A stretch of 64,000 nucleotides of DNA from Ornithodoros turicata (taxonomy: Eukaryota > Arthropoda > Arachnida > Ixodida > Argasidae). Where the stretch lies: NCBI RefSeq assembly GCF_037126465.1, contig NC_088206.1, forward strand, positions 11,445,187 to 11,509,186, written 5' to 3'. Both the position numbers and the translations under genes were made by a program. Each line of letters begins with the position of its first letter. The stretch's first letter is position 1. The notes beneath the pieces are model-generated. The model saw only the letters and a list, made by a program, of their open reading frames with translations, was not told the origin of the DNA and ran no database searches. Positions 13,488 to 23,711 of the stretch are shown piece by piece.

Positions 13488-13975
13488 AGGATGATGATGA
13501 TGATGGTAGGGGGGGGGGGGCAAGTATGGAGATGTGAGCCCGCTCTCCGCGAGACAAGCTACTCCAGATCTAGTGGAGAGAGAGGGGAAAAAAGGGTGAA
13601 ATCGTCTAAAAAGACGAGAGCTCTGCTGCGTTCTTAACGAAGGTGATGATGAGTGAGCGCTGTGCACCCTGATGATGAATCGCAGGCCATTCGCCCAGCA
13701 CTTTCACGACGTCAAAGGGTCGGCTATGAAGACGGTCCAGGGATGTCTCAAGTTGCAAACGGGCAGTGTGAAACCGCGCACATTCGAGAAGAACATGTTC
13801 CGAATCTTCACGCACACCGCACGTTGAACACAACGACGAAGGTTGCGGCGCCTATACCTTGAACAGAAATGCGTTCGCCAATGGAACATTGAGTCGAAGT
13901 CGGTGAAGCAAAGTTTTCGAGCGCCCGGGACATCCGTGGAGGGTTTCGATAGGACAGGTTCGGGTTAGATCTCTA
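13488..13975 (-). pseudogene. LINE ORF2 C-terminal fragment, broken
   Basis: On the minus strand the conserved LINE tail is readable: LLHRLRLNVPLANAF, then the Cys-x2-Cys-x7-His-x4-Cys finger CSTCGVREDSEHVLLEC and RPFDVVKVLGEWP. A TAG stop lies between the helix and the finger (near 13857), and a frameshift lies upstream near 13915, so it is dead. The 3' end reaches a (CAT)n-like run at about 13488-13506. It belongs to the same group as 18458-20035 and 40561-41333 but is a separate, older copy. Confidence 0.75.
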
Positions 13976-14973
13976 CATATCTCCGTTCAACCCGATCATA
14001 TTCTTCCTCATATTCGATACGCGGGGTGTGACTACAGTTTCAGAAAATGTTGACGTCCACTGCGTTTTTTTTTTAAAGTTGTGTTTTAAACGAATGTTTC
14101 AGTACCTCCAGGGCATATAGTTCGTAACATGGGTGCGCGCTCGGCTCTTTGTTTTAGAAGCCCGTTTTGTGCCCCTGTATCCTTGTATATACTACCAGGG
14201 ATTTGCACAGGATTTCACCTCAGCGGTGTCAGAAACGAACCTGCTGGCTTTTCGGGCTGTCTTGACCCTAATGGCAGGTCTTTTTTTGGGGGGGTGTGTG
14301 TGTGTGTGTGTGTGTGTCGCGGTGACGGAGTCGGTGGGTGCTGTATACGATCGTTGGGAGGTGCAGGCAAGAAGTCCTGGGAAAATTCCTGTATACTTCA
14401 GGCTGATGCATGACCGAAGCAATGAGTGGACTTCTCACGAAGCTAACCGGTAAGACACCATAAACTTGGTTAGTTTAAGTTAGGTCAGGTTAATGCGCCT
14501 GTGACAGCTCACCTCGCCTTCCTATATCCGATTCGATAATGAGGTGAAGCCGACTTGCGCAATGACAATGTCAACCAAAAGAATACCGCACTTTTTTTTT
14601 TTTTTTACAATCCATTTTTGATGCGCTGGCGGGCGAATATCGTTACAAAGCGTAGTTTCACCATTTTGTACTGCGCAATAGTTAATACGTCTAATAGTTC
14701 CACCACTCAAGCGTGTTATCTGTACGCTTTCAAGCTCACGAGCCAACATAAAAGAAAAGGTAGGGAAAAAGAAAACTGTGGTAGAATTTCTCACATTACA
14801 TACTACATTGCTATGATCTGTAAAATTTACCAGTATTTGTTTTCTTTTGTGTGTGTGTGTGTGCGTGTGTGTGTCTATACGAAACAAGTCAATGTCCATC
14901 ATTTAAGTTCACTTGAGCCACGATACATTGTTCGCGGATGCGGGATGCTTCATCTTCTACCAGGCTTTCCCTA

Positions 14974-15127
14974 CACTATTAAAAATGAACTTCACCGCAT
15001 AGCACGCTCCTAGCCAACCATCATCTCGAATGATATCGTTATCTGCCCTGATTTGTTGAAAACGGTAGGCGTACGCCCTTTTTGTGACACTTATGCTGCT
15101 CATAATTGTCACAGAAAAGGCGTACGT
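14974..15127. mobile_element. Palindromic MITE family A, truncated
   Basis: Left arm and centre present (CACTATTAAAAATGAACTTC to AAAAGGCGTACG). The right arm is missing and is replaced by unrelated sequence and an A-run with GA repeats. TA precedes the left end. Confidence 0.8.
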
Positions 15128-15416
15128 GGTCTGCGAGTTCTTCCTGCCGTAAAAAAAAAAAAAAAAAAAAGAGAGAGAGATAGAGGGAGTGAGAGAGAGA
15201 GACAAAAGAGTGCAATATCTCTCCTCAGATACTTCACAGAAATAGTTGTAAAACAAATTCTGCATCAGGGCATGCTACATAAAAATCTCTCACACTGTAA
15301 TATACAGTTTTCATAATTTAAACAGAACTGCTGGAGCAGGTTCCGGGGAAGTTCAGCGCAGTAAAATAATAGTACTAATATTCCTCGTCGTTATATATAA
15401 AAAGGAAGACACCTAC

Positions 15417-15468
15417 CTTCAACAACAGTCAGCAGACTAGCCACAATCCAACACGCTGCAGAAAACAT
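15417..15468 (-). CDS. Possible signal-peptide first exon
   Basis: ATG followed by 16 codons (MFSAACWIVASLLTVVE) and one further G before a strong donor GTAGGT. The hydrophobic core ahead of a phase-1 intron is typical of first exons of small secreted arthropod proteins. I could not find a following exon on the minus strand below it, and the region has no clear TATA box. Chance is a real alternative. Confidence 0.25.
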
Positions 15469-16510
15469 TTTCTTCCTTCAGCAGCGAATGCACTATGTGT
15501 CAAACGCTAATCCAACCTCATCATTTCATCGTGTCTGATCCGCTCACCAATTCACAACCGCACATCGACGAATCGATCTCACACTCCTCGCTACTGTTGT
15601 GCAACTTTGAAGACAACTATCTTCGACGCAGGTGTCTGTTCGCCACCACAAAGCTCTAGTATCCGTTTTCAAGTGCGATGCAAAGTGATGCAGGTACCTG
15701 GCCTTTCCTCGGAAAAGTGGTGACCGTTCATCGTCGCCGCGGTCCTGACGGTGTGACGTACGCACCACAACAAATAACCACGTGATTGCCTAAACTTGCT
15801 ACTTTTTGACGCATACGAAAGCAGAACCTGCCATCACGCCGCTCGGGATGCGGACTGATCGCGCGCGCTTGAGGATACGCGGAAAATACGAGCCACGCGT
15901 TTTCTCCTCCCTCTCTACTTTCTCCTCTCTTACGCTGCCGTCCGCTCGAGGTCCCTAGAAAGAGCGCGCCCTCCCCGGACGCTCCCTAGAAGTTCCTCTG
16001 CAGAAGACTTCGGTCGACGTGAGGGGGACTGTATCCGCCGTCACGGAATATCCCAGAGGAAGAAAAAGAAATCGAAAACGGGGCAGACGTTCCGCCAAAG
16101 ATGACGTTTTGCATTTACACGTTGTCGGAATATCGAGAATGGCGTACCGCGCGCTTGGCAGACGACAACGTATTTTCCTGTCGTCTGCTATCGAACATCT
16201 TGAGACACTGCAGGATGTTCCCTACGGTTTGCACAGCCAACATCACCTAGATAAAGCCTGCTTACTCGTCGACGTGACGTAAAAATCAGGACGTGACGCA
16301 CAATATGATATATTTGCTTAATTAATGAAAAACAAATTAAATAAGAGTTCACTTTGAGGAGACAAGGTACTCATATATTTCTTAAAAGTAATTTATAACA
16401 TTTTGTACATCGACAGCACGAATCCATAAACTCTCGAAGATGAAATATTGCCATAAATTTAAGAAACCATGAAAAGTAAGACAATGTTATTTTTAACCTT
16501 GTAATGTCAC

Positions 16511-16582
16511 GGTTCCTCACTATTTCACCGCTAGGTGCTAGGTACATCTGTGAACGTCGCTTTTGGTGATTGTCATGATCGT
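16511..16582. repeat. Solitary diverged copy of the 55-bp monomer
   Basis: TTCCTCACTATTTCACCGCT followed by AGGTGCTAGGTACATCTG, then GTCGCTTTTGGTGATTGTCATGATCG, matches one and a half monomers of the array that begins 13 kb away. It has the doubled CTAGG form seen in the unit 5 edge monomers. Confidence 0.75.
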
Positions 16583-17330
16583 CTGCCATCTCACTCCAAA
16601 AATAGGGCAACAGACCGTGGTCTGGCTCCCCCGAAGTGTTTGGCGAAAAATGTATTTGTGTGTGGGACTCTGTTTATAGAGGTTATTGTACAAGTGATCC
16701 GGAGTCTTGGGCTTGCGGTTGTTAGAACCATTAACTCAGACTGACTTCGGCTGACCGTGGGATGTTTAAGGGAAAAGCATGTTGTGCTTGTGTGTATCGT
16801 ATATCTTCCCGAGGTGTGTAACGGGAAACGTATCTTCGCGCACTATATCTTCCTCCCACGAGGAACGTAATAAGAAGCCTGTAGGCGCTAAGGCGCTACA
16901 CATGGAACAAGTGTCAAAAACACAGAGGGAGAAAGAAATGAAAAGACCTCTGGGAGCGTAGTGGGATGAAGAGAGTAGTTGGCAAGGTGTGGCGCGAAGT
17001 GAAAACGGCTGAGGCCGTGGTGCCGACTCCGGACTAGAGATGCGAAGCCCCGGAAAAAAACCCGGAAATTTTGAAAAAAAAAAAACAACAACAAAAAAAA
17101 AACAGTTCTTTTCGGTTTTTTTCCTCGTTTCCGGAAAAATTGCCCCAAATTTCCAGGCGACAAAATTCAAAAATGTAAATTTTCGTGCCTTCGATGCGTT
17201 CCAACCCGCCAACAGTGCCTTGGGTGCCTCTAATCCGCCAACAACCACCAACTTAGAGCTCCGTCTGGCTGCTCCAAGCGGTCGCCGTCGCGTTCACATA
17301 ATGTCGGAGTTCTGGTCGGAGTGGACGGGG

Positions 17331-17703
17331 GGGGGGGGGGGATATGTTTATTAAGAAAAAAAGAAAGGAAAGGTTAGCCAGGCAAAGAGCCGGCTTGCTA
17401 TTCCGAAAAAAAAAGGGGGAAGGGGCAAAGAAAAAAGAAAAGGAAGGAAAAAGAAAAAGGGGGATCGAAACAGAGGAAAGAAAGAAAAACAAAAAGCAAC
17501 AGAAAGAAAGGAAAGGGAAAGAAAACAAGAAACAGAACGAAAGGGAAGGAAAAGAAAAGAAACAAAAAGAAAGGAAGGGAAAAGAAAAGAGAAACGAAAG
17601 GAAAGAAAGGAGAAACACAAAGAAAGAAAAGAGAAACACAAAGAAAGAAAAGAGAAACAGAAAGAAAGAAAAGAGAAACAAAAAGAAATAAGAGAATAAA
17701 CAC
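17331..17703 (-). repeat. LINE pyrimidine-rich 3' UTR
   Basis: On the minus strand this is almost pure CTTT/TTTC sequence ending TTCTTAATAAACATATCCCC. Related tails occur at 48289-48470 and 53543-53635, both sharing the GAATA..AAGCCG and CTTAATAAACATATCC blocks. Its place after the LINE ORF, with only a MITE between them, suggests it is the LINE's 3' end. Long phenylalanine-rich open frames here are low-complexity artefacts. Confidence 0.65.
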
Positions 17704-17705
17704 TA

Positions 17706-18447
17706 CACACTAAACTTTTTTACACCCTTTCCAGTGTAAAAATGGTGTTTGATAACTCACACCTATTTGGGTGTAAAGTCTGTAGGGTGTAAGCAGTTAC
17801 ACCCCCTAGAACGGTGTACCTGGTTCGTCCCATTAATGAGCACTGGGGACGTACTAGACAGGGTTTCCCAAGGAAAGTGGCAGATCCCAATGGGCAATCA
17901 ACGGAAACCTGAGGCTATACTTGTGGTACTTGAGTTACATACAGGTGCACGTCAACAGTAACACCTGTTTAACTCTGGTACCATAAATATATAGCGTCAG
18001 GTTTCTGTGTATCGCTCTCTTAGGCACTGGTCCACTTTTCCTGTATATATAGGGTCTTGGTAGTTGGCCTGGGCAAGAAGTCGTCTGGCATCATTTGCAT
18101 ATCATTTAATTATGTGCAGTTCTAAGTACTGTGCATGATGTTCAGTGCGACACTTAAAAACACTGGAGTGCATGGACCATCCTCACAGCACAGAACGAAC
18201 AGAAGCTAAGGTGCATAAGTCCCATCGCTGCTAAAATTACAGAAATGCTGTGTGCAGCTGACCCGCCTTTTACACCCTATGGGCCTGATGACCTTCTCAC
18301 GGAAGGGTGTAAAAAGCAGGTAGAAGTGCGTAAAAAGCAATATACACCCACTTTACACTCAAATGGGTGTTAGACAGTTAAGTGTGGGGTGTAAATTGTG
18401 CAATACGCCCTTTTAACACCTAAAGAGGTGTGAAATTTTTTAGTGTG
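17706..18447. mobile_element. 742-bp TA-flanked MITE inside the LINE
   Basis: Terminal inverted repeats CACACTAAA...TTTAGTGTG are flanked by TA on both sides (17704-17705 and 18448-18449), as for Tc1/mariner-type target duplication. The ends extend imperfectly as CTTTTTTACACCCTTT against AAAGAGGTGTGAAA. The interior has many GGTGTAAA/TTTACACC motifs on both strands and no transposase. It lies 9 bp beyond the LINE stop codon and separates the ORF from the 3' UTR. Confidence 0.8.
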
Positions 18448-18457
18448 TAGCACAATG

Positions 18458-20035
18458 TTACAGGCAGTTCACGAGTCCTGAGACTCGGAGAAAACCGAGG
18501 AGAGCGGCAGTGACAGCCCACTGGTTGGGGTGCAAGACGGGGCCAAGAAGAGCGGCCAACGAAAAGTCGTTACAACCAATCTGGAGCAGACGGCAACGGA
18601 GGGTGTCCCTATGTTGAAGGTGCTGCTGGCAATACAGGAGTTGGTGTGGGATGTCCGCTTCCACTCCACAGACATTACAGTTTGGTGAATTTAGCCGACC
18701 CATCTTGAAGAGAAGTGAGGGTGTACGGGCAACATTGAGATGTAGGCGGTGGAGAAGGGATTCTTCTTTACGGCTGCGGTGGCAAGTGATGACGAACTCC
18801 ATCAATGGGTCGATAGACCGCAGGAATGAATTGTAAGTCGTTGTTTCGGCACGGAACTGCTGAGCACATGTGGCACACCGACGGCGTATGTATAGACGGC
18901 ATGTTGAGGCTGTAAGCGGCAGAGGTGCCAGGGCCGAAGTGTCATCAGACCCAGCGCGTCTCGCTACTGCGTCTGCTCGGGTATTTCCGTACACGCCTAC
19001 GTGGCCAGGGACCCATTGAAACGTGATGTTGTAACCAGTGGCGAAGAGTTCATTGAATTTTTGAAGCGTCATGGTATGCAAATCGCTTATTATGCTGGGG
19101 CGAGATGACGACAACATATCTAGTGATGCCTTGCTGTCTGTAAGAATGACCCACGTTCCGTGCCCGGATTGTGTAATATGCTCCAGTGCTGCCAGGATAC
19201 CAAACAGTTCGGCTTCTGTCGAGGACACTGTATAGGGGAGTTTGAAACCGTGGCCCAGGTCTTCATCCGGAATGTAGAAAGCCGCGCTCGAACTACCTTC
19301 GGTTACCGAGCCATCTGTGTATATATGGCGACTTAGTCGATGTGTTGAGGCGAGGTGCTCCAGTGTGAGCTGGTGGGCCACGACTGTGGGGACGTCTTTC
19401 TTGCGTTGGAGTCCAGGGATGTTAGAGTGAATACAGGGTCTTTCAAGAGTCCACATCGCCGGTGCATAGGATGGTGTAGACGCGGGAGATGGAATGCTCC
19501 CTTTCAGGCGGGCAATGGCACTGCCGAAAGCAGACGCCGGGCAGTCCTCATCAATGCGACAAAGAGAGTGGAGCGGGTGCCGTGTAATGTAGCGTGTATA
19601 AGCGCGGAGGGTATCACCATCCCGCAGTATGTGAGCCGGCTGCTCTCGCGCCTCTGCCAAGACAGAATACGTCTCCGTTGTCCTGGGGACTCCCAAACAG
19701 ACACGGAGACTACGGGCCTGGATGTTGAGCAGTTCCTGTTCTTGGGTTCGACTTAGACCATGCAGGATGGGTAAGCTGTACCGCAATGTCCCCAACACCA
19801 GGGCCTGATGGACACGATAGAGGTCAGAACATGACGGGCCCCAGGATGCACCAGCAATACGCCTGAGTACATTTACCAAACCGTTTGCCTTGGTAGCAAG
19901 CAGCTTCACATGCTGGGACCACGTCAGGCCACGGTCAATTGTAATCCCCAGGTATCGGCAGGTCGTGACAAAGGTCAGGGGTGAGCCATCAATGAAAAGC
20001 GGGTACTTATGAAATGATCTTCGTGAGAATGCCAT
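18458..20035 (-). pseudogene. LINE RT C-terminus, RNase H and zinc-finger tail
   Basis: 525 open codons. The first about 130 residues are the thumb region of a reverse transcriptase (YLGITIDRGLTWSQHV). RNase H follows, with the acidic residues in YTDGS, TEAELFGI and LTDSKAS and the late motif PGHVGVYGNTRAD. The C-terminus has a Cys-x2-Cys-x7-His-x4-Cys finger (CNVCGVEADIPHQLLYC). RNase H after RT points to the I group or a related clade. The apparent ATG is only the codon where the LTR element inserted; the real protein began far upstream. The frame is open to its stop, so this copy may be fairly young. Confidence 0.88.
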
Positions 20036-20036
20036 G

Positions 20037-20651
20037 AGTAAAGTTTCTTCCGTTGTTGCTGGAAGATGGTCCGTTGATGTAGCTCACAGATCGGAGATAT
20101 TCCCAAGAGACGTTCGACAGGCGGTATTCTCGAACAATAACTAGGCTTTATTTACATAGTTATTTACATAACTATATACAAGACAATACTACAGCGACTG
20201 AAGTCACGGGGATTTCGCCTCGTCTTCATCAAGTCGTTGCGGCTTCCACACACGGATTTTCGTGTGTCCTCCGTTTAAAAGAGTGACATTTGGGACACAA
20301 CCTCCGCCAGCAAACACCAATCCCAGGAGCCCGGTTCAAACGTCTCCAACTCATGGTTGGCCTAGTTTGAATTTGGAACGAACCAGGCACCTCCTAATTG
20401 TCCGCCCACTACTCGGTATTTATGTGTAACGGACCAAGCTGTCAATCCGTGCACCATGCAACTTTGGACAGTGCATCTTCCTTGGCCCACTCTACTGATT
20501 TATTGCCAGCGAGCATCTGGTCGCGAAGACCCCCTGAGGCGTCAAGTGTCCCCCGTCCAACGTGCCTTCCCCGAGTCTCTTTCGGGTGGCTATTACACTG
20601 AGTCAGGAATGCACAATATTCGCGAGGCCTCTAAAAAGTACAACTCTTACA
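20037..20651 (-). repeat. 3' LTR of the gag-only element
   Basis: 615 bp, collinear with 22616-23230 without indels. Substitutions noted against the other copy: GTTCG/GTCCG, GGGATTT/GGGCTTT, AACGGAC/AACAGAC and CTGATTT/CTGACTT. On the minus strand it carries AATAAA inside GTAAATAAAGCC as a likely polyadenylation signal. Confidence 0.93.
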
Positions 20652-20662
20652 TCTCCCCCCTT
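20652..20662 (-). other. Polypurine tract of the LTR element
   Basis: On the minus strand AAGGGGGGAGA lies immediately before the 3' LTR, where plus-strand synthesis of LTR elements is primed. Its exact abutment to TGTAAGAG supports the LTR boundary. Confidence 0.85.
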
Positions 20663-20978
20663 AAGTTACTTGTGGGGCACTATTGCGACACAAGGAACAA
20701 TATCACTAAGAGTTGTGTAGCCTAATCATTTGGATTACGATAACAACAGCTGCAAACACTGTATACACTGCAATGCACTCGAGTAAGGATATTCCCTCTT
20801 ATGGTCTCAGGATCATCAATACACACGTCGACTTAAATACGGGCTACGACACTGTACAGTACAAACGTAACTGAAGATAGAGTTCACAAGCAAAGTCCCA
20901 CTGCATTTGCACCCTATAGGTGCCTCATTGCCCAACCCGAAGTGCACTACGATCAACCACGGGGGATATGCTTTACTT

Positions 20979-22130
20979 CTAATCTACTGTGTCGAACACT
21001 GTCCTGTGTAATATACATGTATGATCACTGACACTCCTCTCCCACGAATCTCGCGAGGGAGCTACTTCTCGTGCACGTTTGCCGCTTGAAACTGAACATG
21101 CGCTCGTGCCACGCCCCCCAGCTGGCCGTGATTTGAAGTCGATCAGTGTCTGACTTCTCCCAAACTCAGGGCCTGTGGGCGGCACGTTGTGATTACTCAA
21201 ACTGATTAGGGACACTTCAGCGCCTTCCAAGTTAACCACGAGCAACCCTATGCCATGTTCTGCCTTTGGTGTCGCTGCGGTTCTTGTTCCGCGATTATCT
21301 CCCATTGGGACGACTCTGTCAGTACAGTTTACACTGGACGTCCTCGCAACGTCGTTGTCTTTAGATGACCAATTTACAGTGACGTAGTCGTACCTATCAT
21401 TGGCCTCTACAGAGGCACAGTGATCATCAGAATTCCCCGGGCGTTGCCTTGTTTCTACTTCTGGCATGCTCCTACATGCGCCGGAACGATCGTTGCTATC
21501 AGTGCACTTTTGACAAGGTCTTTCCTTTGCTACTGCCTCTGGTTCTTTTTGACTAGTGTCCCGCCTTGCGGCTTGTCTAACGACAACCAGATCAGTGTTC
21601 ATCGACCGCTTTACTATAGCTTGTGTCAATGCCTGAAAGTTGCTTTCCTCGTCGGATGACAGTCCCGCAAACAGTTGCTCGGCCCGTTTATTTAAAAGCG
21701 GGTACAGAAATCCCGTCTTCCACTGGGCAGGAACGCCTTCGTCGTCAAACGTCCTTTCTACGTCTCCTAACCACTGGCTTACCAATGATTCATCTTCTGG
21801 CATTTTTGGAAGGGACACCCTTAATCTGCTCAGCATGTTCCTGATATCCACAAACTTTTCGTTTGAACATACACTGACCTGTTCCCGTCGCTCGTCATGC
21901 TGAGACAGGCGAGAATTGTAGGCCCGAAGTTGCGCCAGCTGGAGTTTCATATCCAAGACCTTCCACTTCTTGGCGACTGGTGCGCCGAAACTGAGAACGT
22001 GGCGCTCATACTCAATGGCGTCCGTAAGCGCCGCATCTACTTCTAGCTCCTCGCTACTCCTCATCTCCCTGTCTCTACGCTCGTTACTAGCCTCGATCAT
22101 AGTGCACACGGGATGTAAGCAACGAAACAC
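20979..22130 (-). CDS. Gag-like protein of the LTR element
   Basis: 383 codons, the only ORF between the LTRs, preceded by a leader of about 485 bp. A gag-like core lies at about residues 105-190: SLVSQWLGDVERTFDDEGVP, then a WK...L.PLL...A..LF pattern typical of Ty3/Gypsy capsid domains in arthropods. After an IVKR motif the expected capsid continuation is lost and a polar, Ser/Arg-rich tail of about 190 residues follows. That tail has scattered cysteines but no complete CCHC zinc knuckle. Met12 (MIEASNE) is an alternative start. No protease or RT motifs follow. The tail may come from an internal deletion or frame change of a longer parent. The ORF is intact here; whether it works is unknown. 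Confidence 0.72.
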   Translation of the reverse strand: MFRCLHPVCTMIEASNERRDREMRSSEELEVDAALTDAIEYERHVLSFGAPVAKKWKVLDMKLQLAQLRAYNSRLSQHDERREQVSVCSNEKFVDIRNMLSRLRVSLPKMPEDESLVSQWLGDVERTFDDEGVPAQWKTGFLYPLLNKRAEQLFAGLSSDEESNFQALTQAIVKRSMNTDLVVVRQAARRDTSQKEPEAVAKERPCQKCTDSNDRSGACRSMPEVETRQRPGNSDDHCASVEANDRYDYVTVNWSSKDNDVARTSSVNCTDRVVPMGDNRGTRTAATPKAEHGIGLLVVNLEGAEVSLISLSNHNVPPTGPEFGRSQTLIDFKSRPAGGRGTSACSVSSGKRAREVAPSRDSWERSVSDHTCILHRTVFDTVD

Positions 22131-22596
22131 CTACCTCGTGTATCTTGCCTCCGGAGGATGCGTTGAGGTTCTGTCCAACAATCCAAGAACACAGTTGACC
22201 CCGGTGATGCTGCCGCTACAACGTCGCGTCACCGCTGCTTGGGTCTCTGGGTTGTCCTTGCTACTCGTCGCTGGCACAGACACCTTCACTGCAGTCCGTT
22301 GCAGTTAGCTTCCGCTGTCCGTCGCGGAGCTGCTTCTGGGCTTGGCTAGCACTGCTTTCTGGTCACAGCCGCTCCAACGGCTGCAGCCGGCAATGCTCCG
22401 ACTAACTTGCCTCGAAGTTGTTCCATGTTGCTGCTGGTCGTTATGCTTCTTCGCAAAGCTGGGATCCTGACTGGAGCTGTCCCTTCAGTTTCCTGGACAC
22501 TCCGATGGTCTGCCGTTGTCTTGCGCTGCTATGCCCTCGTTGTTCCGACTCGAAATATCGTCCGTCCGTCCGGATGGTTCAACTCTCCGTAGGTGA

Positions 22597-22616
22597 GCAT
22601 CCTGTCGGCTGCGCCA
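22597..22616 (-). other. Primer-binding site, tRNA-Ser type
   Basis: On the minus strand TGGCGCAGCCGACAGGATGC directly abuts the 5' LTR and overlaps it by one base. The plus-strand reading ends in ATCCTGTCGGCTGCGCCA, the form of a serine tRNA acceptor and T-arm with CCA. Gypsy-group elements such as 17.6 and 297 are known to use a serine tRNA primer. Confidence 0.8.
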
Positions 22617-23230
22617 GTAAAGTTTCTTCCGTTGTTGCTGGAAGATGGTCCGTTGATGTAGCTCACAGATCGGAGATATTCCCAAGAGACGTCCGACAGG
22701 CGGTATTCTCGAACAATAACTAGGCTTTATTTACATAGTTATTTACATAACTATATACAAGACAATACTACAGCGACTGAAGTCACGGGGCTTTCGCCTC
22801 GTCTTCATCAAGTCGTTGCGGCTTCCACACACGGATTTTCGTGTGTCCTCCGTTTAAAAGAGTGACATTTGGGACACAACCTCCGCCAGCAAACACCAAT
22901 CCCAGGAGCCCGGTTCAAACGTCTCCAACTCATGGTTGGCCTAGTTTGAATTTGGAACGAACCAGGCACCTCCTAATTGTCCGCCCACTACTCGGTATTT
23001 ATGTGTAACAGACCAAGCTGTCAATCCGTGCACCATGCAACTTTGGACAGTGCATCTTCCTTGGCCCACTCTACTGACTTATTGCCAGCGAGCATCTGGT
23101 CGCGAAGACCCCCTGAGGCGTCAAGTGTCCCCCGTCCAACGTGCCTTCCCCGAGTCTCTTTCGGGTGGCTATTACACTGAGTCAGGAATGCACAATATTC
23201 GCGAGGCCTCTAAAAAGTACAACTCTTACA
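22616..23230 (-). repeat. 5' LTR of the gag-only element
   Basis: 615 bp partner of 20037-20651 at a constant offset of 2579. In element orientation it begins TGTAAGAG next to the CCATG target duplication and ends CTTTACT where the primer-binding site starts. Confidence 0.93.
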
Positions 23231-23711
23231 CCATGGCTACTGTCTTGCTAGGCGAGACAACCAAGCCGCGGTGCAAAAGGTATCTTGAAATGATGTCTAA
23301 TGAACCTTGTAGTCGGCGTTGGATCGTATCACACCGAACGGCGGAAGTCCAGATACATACGTCGTCAGCATATATTGTTATGTGAGTGTGATTATGAAGC
23401 TGCGCAGGAAGAGAAGCCATAATGATATTGAATAATAAGGGGCTGAGGACGCTCCCTTGTGGGACACCACGGTGCACGCGGAACGTCGCAGTGTCCCCGT
23501 CAGCGGTGCGCACAAACAGGGAGCGGTCAGCCAAGAAGTCTTTAATCCATGACCAGGCGCAGCCCCCGACTTCAGCTTCTGAAAGGGTCGCCATGATTGC
23601 GCTATGGAGGACACTGTCGTACGCTTTCTTGACGTCGGACGGAGTGGACGGGTTGTTCCAATTACCTATCGCTGAGTAGATAGCAGTCTCATGGGATGCT
23701 CTGCTCTGCAT
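23226..23711 (-). pseudogene. LINE reverse transcriptase, N-terminal fragment
   Basis: 161 codons that include a DVKKAYDSVLHS motif, the VPQGSVLSPLLFN motif and the catalytic YADD box at about residues 114-117, all characteristic of non-LTR reverse transcriptases. The endonuclease domain and the start of RT are missing; sequence before the KKAYDS motif (about 23650-23711) no longer aligns with a normal RT. The genuine LINE sequence ends at the CCATG at 23231-23235, where the LTR element begins, so the last residue is contributed by the insertion. Continues at 20036. Confidence 0.88.

Larger units (their letters stand above)
12808..17030. other. Intergenic with LINE and MITE debris
   Basis: Apart from the LINE fragment (13488-13975), the truncated MITE (14974-15127) and the solitary satellite monomer (16511-16582), I see (GT)n tracts at 14292-14316 and 14850-14874 and nothing else supported. 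Confidence 0.4.
20037..23230 (-). mobile_element. Gag-only Ty3/Gypsy-type LTR retrotransposon
   Basis: Complete insertion with two 615-bp LTRs (20037-20651 and 22616-23230), in minus-strand orientation. LTR termini are TGTAAGAG...CTTTACT. Perfect 5-bp target duplications CCATG lie at 20032-20036 and 23231-23235. A primer-binding site matches the 3' end of a tRNA-Ser, and a polypurine tract adjoins the 3' LTR. The LTRs differ at the four positions I noted, which points to a recent insertion. The internal region is only 1964 bp and encodes a single gag-like ORF, with no protease, RT, RNase H or integrase. The element therefore needs a pol supplied in trans. It is inserted in a LINE RT frame. 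Confidence 0.9.
17336..23711 (-). mobile_element. 5'-truncated I-type LINE, twice interrupted
   Basis: Reading on the minus strand, the element gives a reverse transcriptase piece (23711-23231), then RT C-terminus, RNase H and a zinc-finger tail (20036-18458), then a pyrimidine-rich 3' UTR (about 17703-17336). A gag-only LTR retrotransposon (20037-23230) splits the RT domain and a TA-flanked MITE (17706-18447) sits just after the stop codon. Removing the LTR element and one target duplication leaves the reading frame continuous, so the LTR element landed in an open LINE frame. The 5' end is truncated in the RT domain near 23700. Confidence 0.85.

Noticed and set aside
16019..16282. 87-codon basic frame
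   Set aside because: Arginine-rich start comes from a purine-rich stretch; no homologous domain recognised.
17253..17710. Long phenylalanine/serine-rich and lysine-rich open frames
   Set aside because: They are translations of a CTTT/GAAA low-complexity LINE tail; all frames on both strands look alike.
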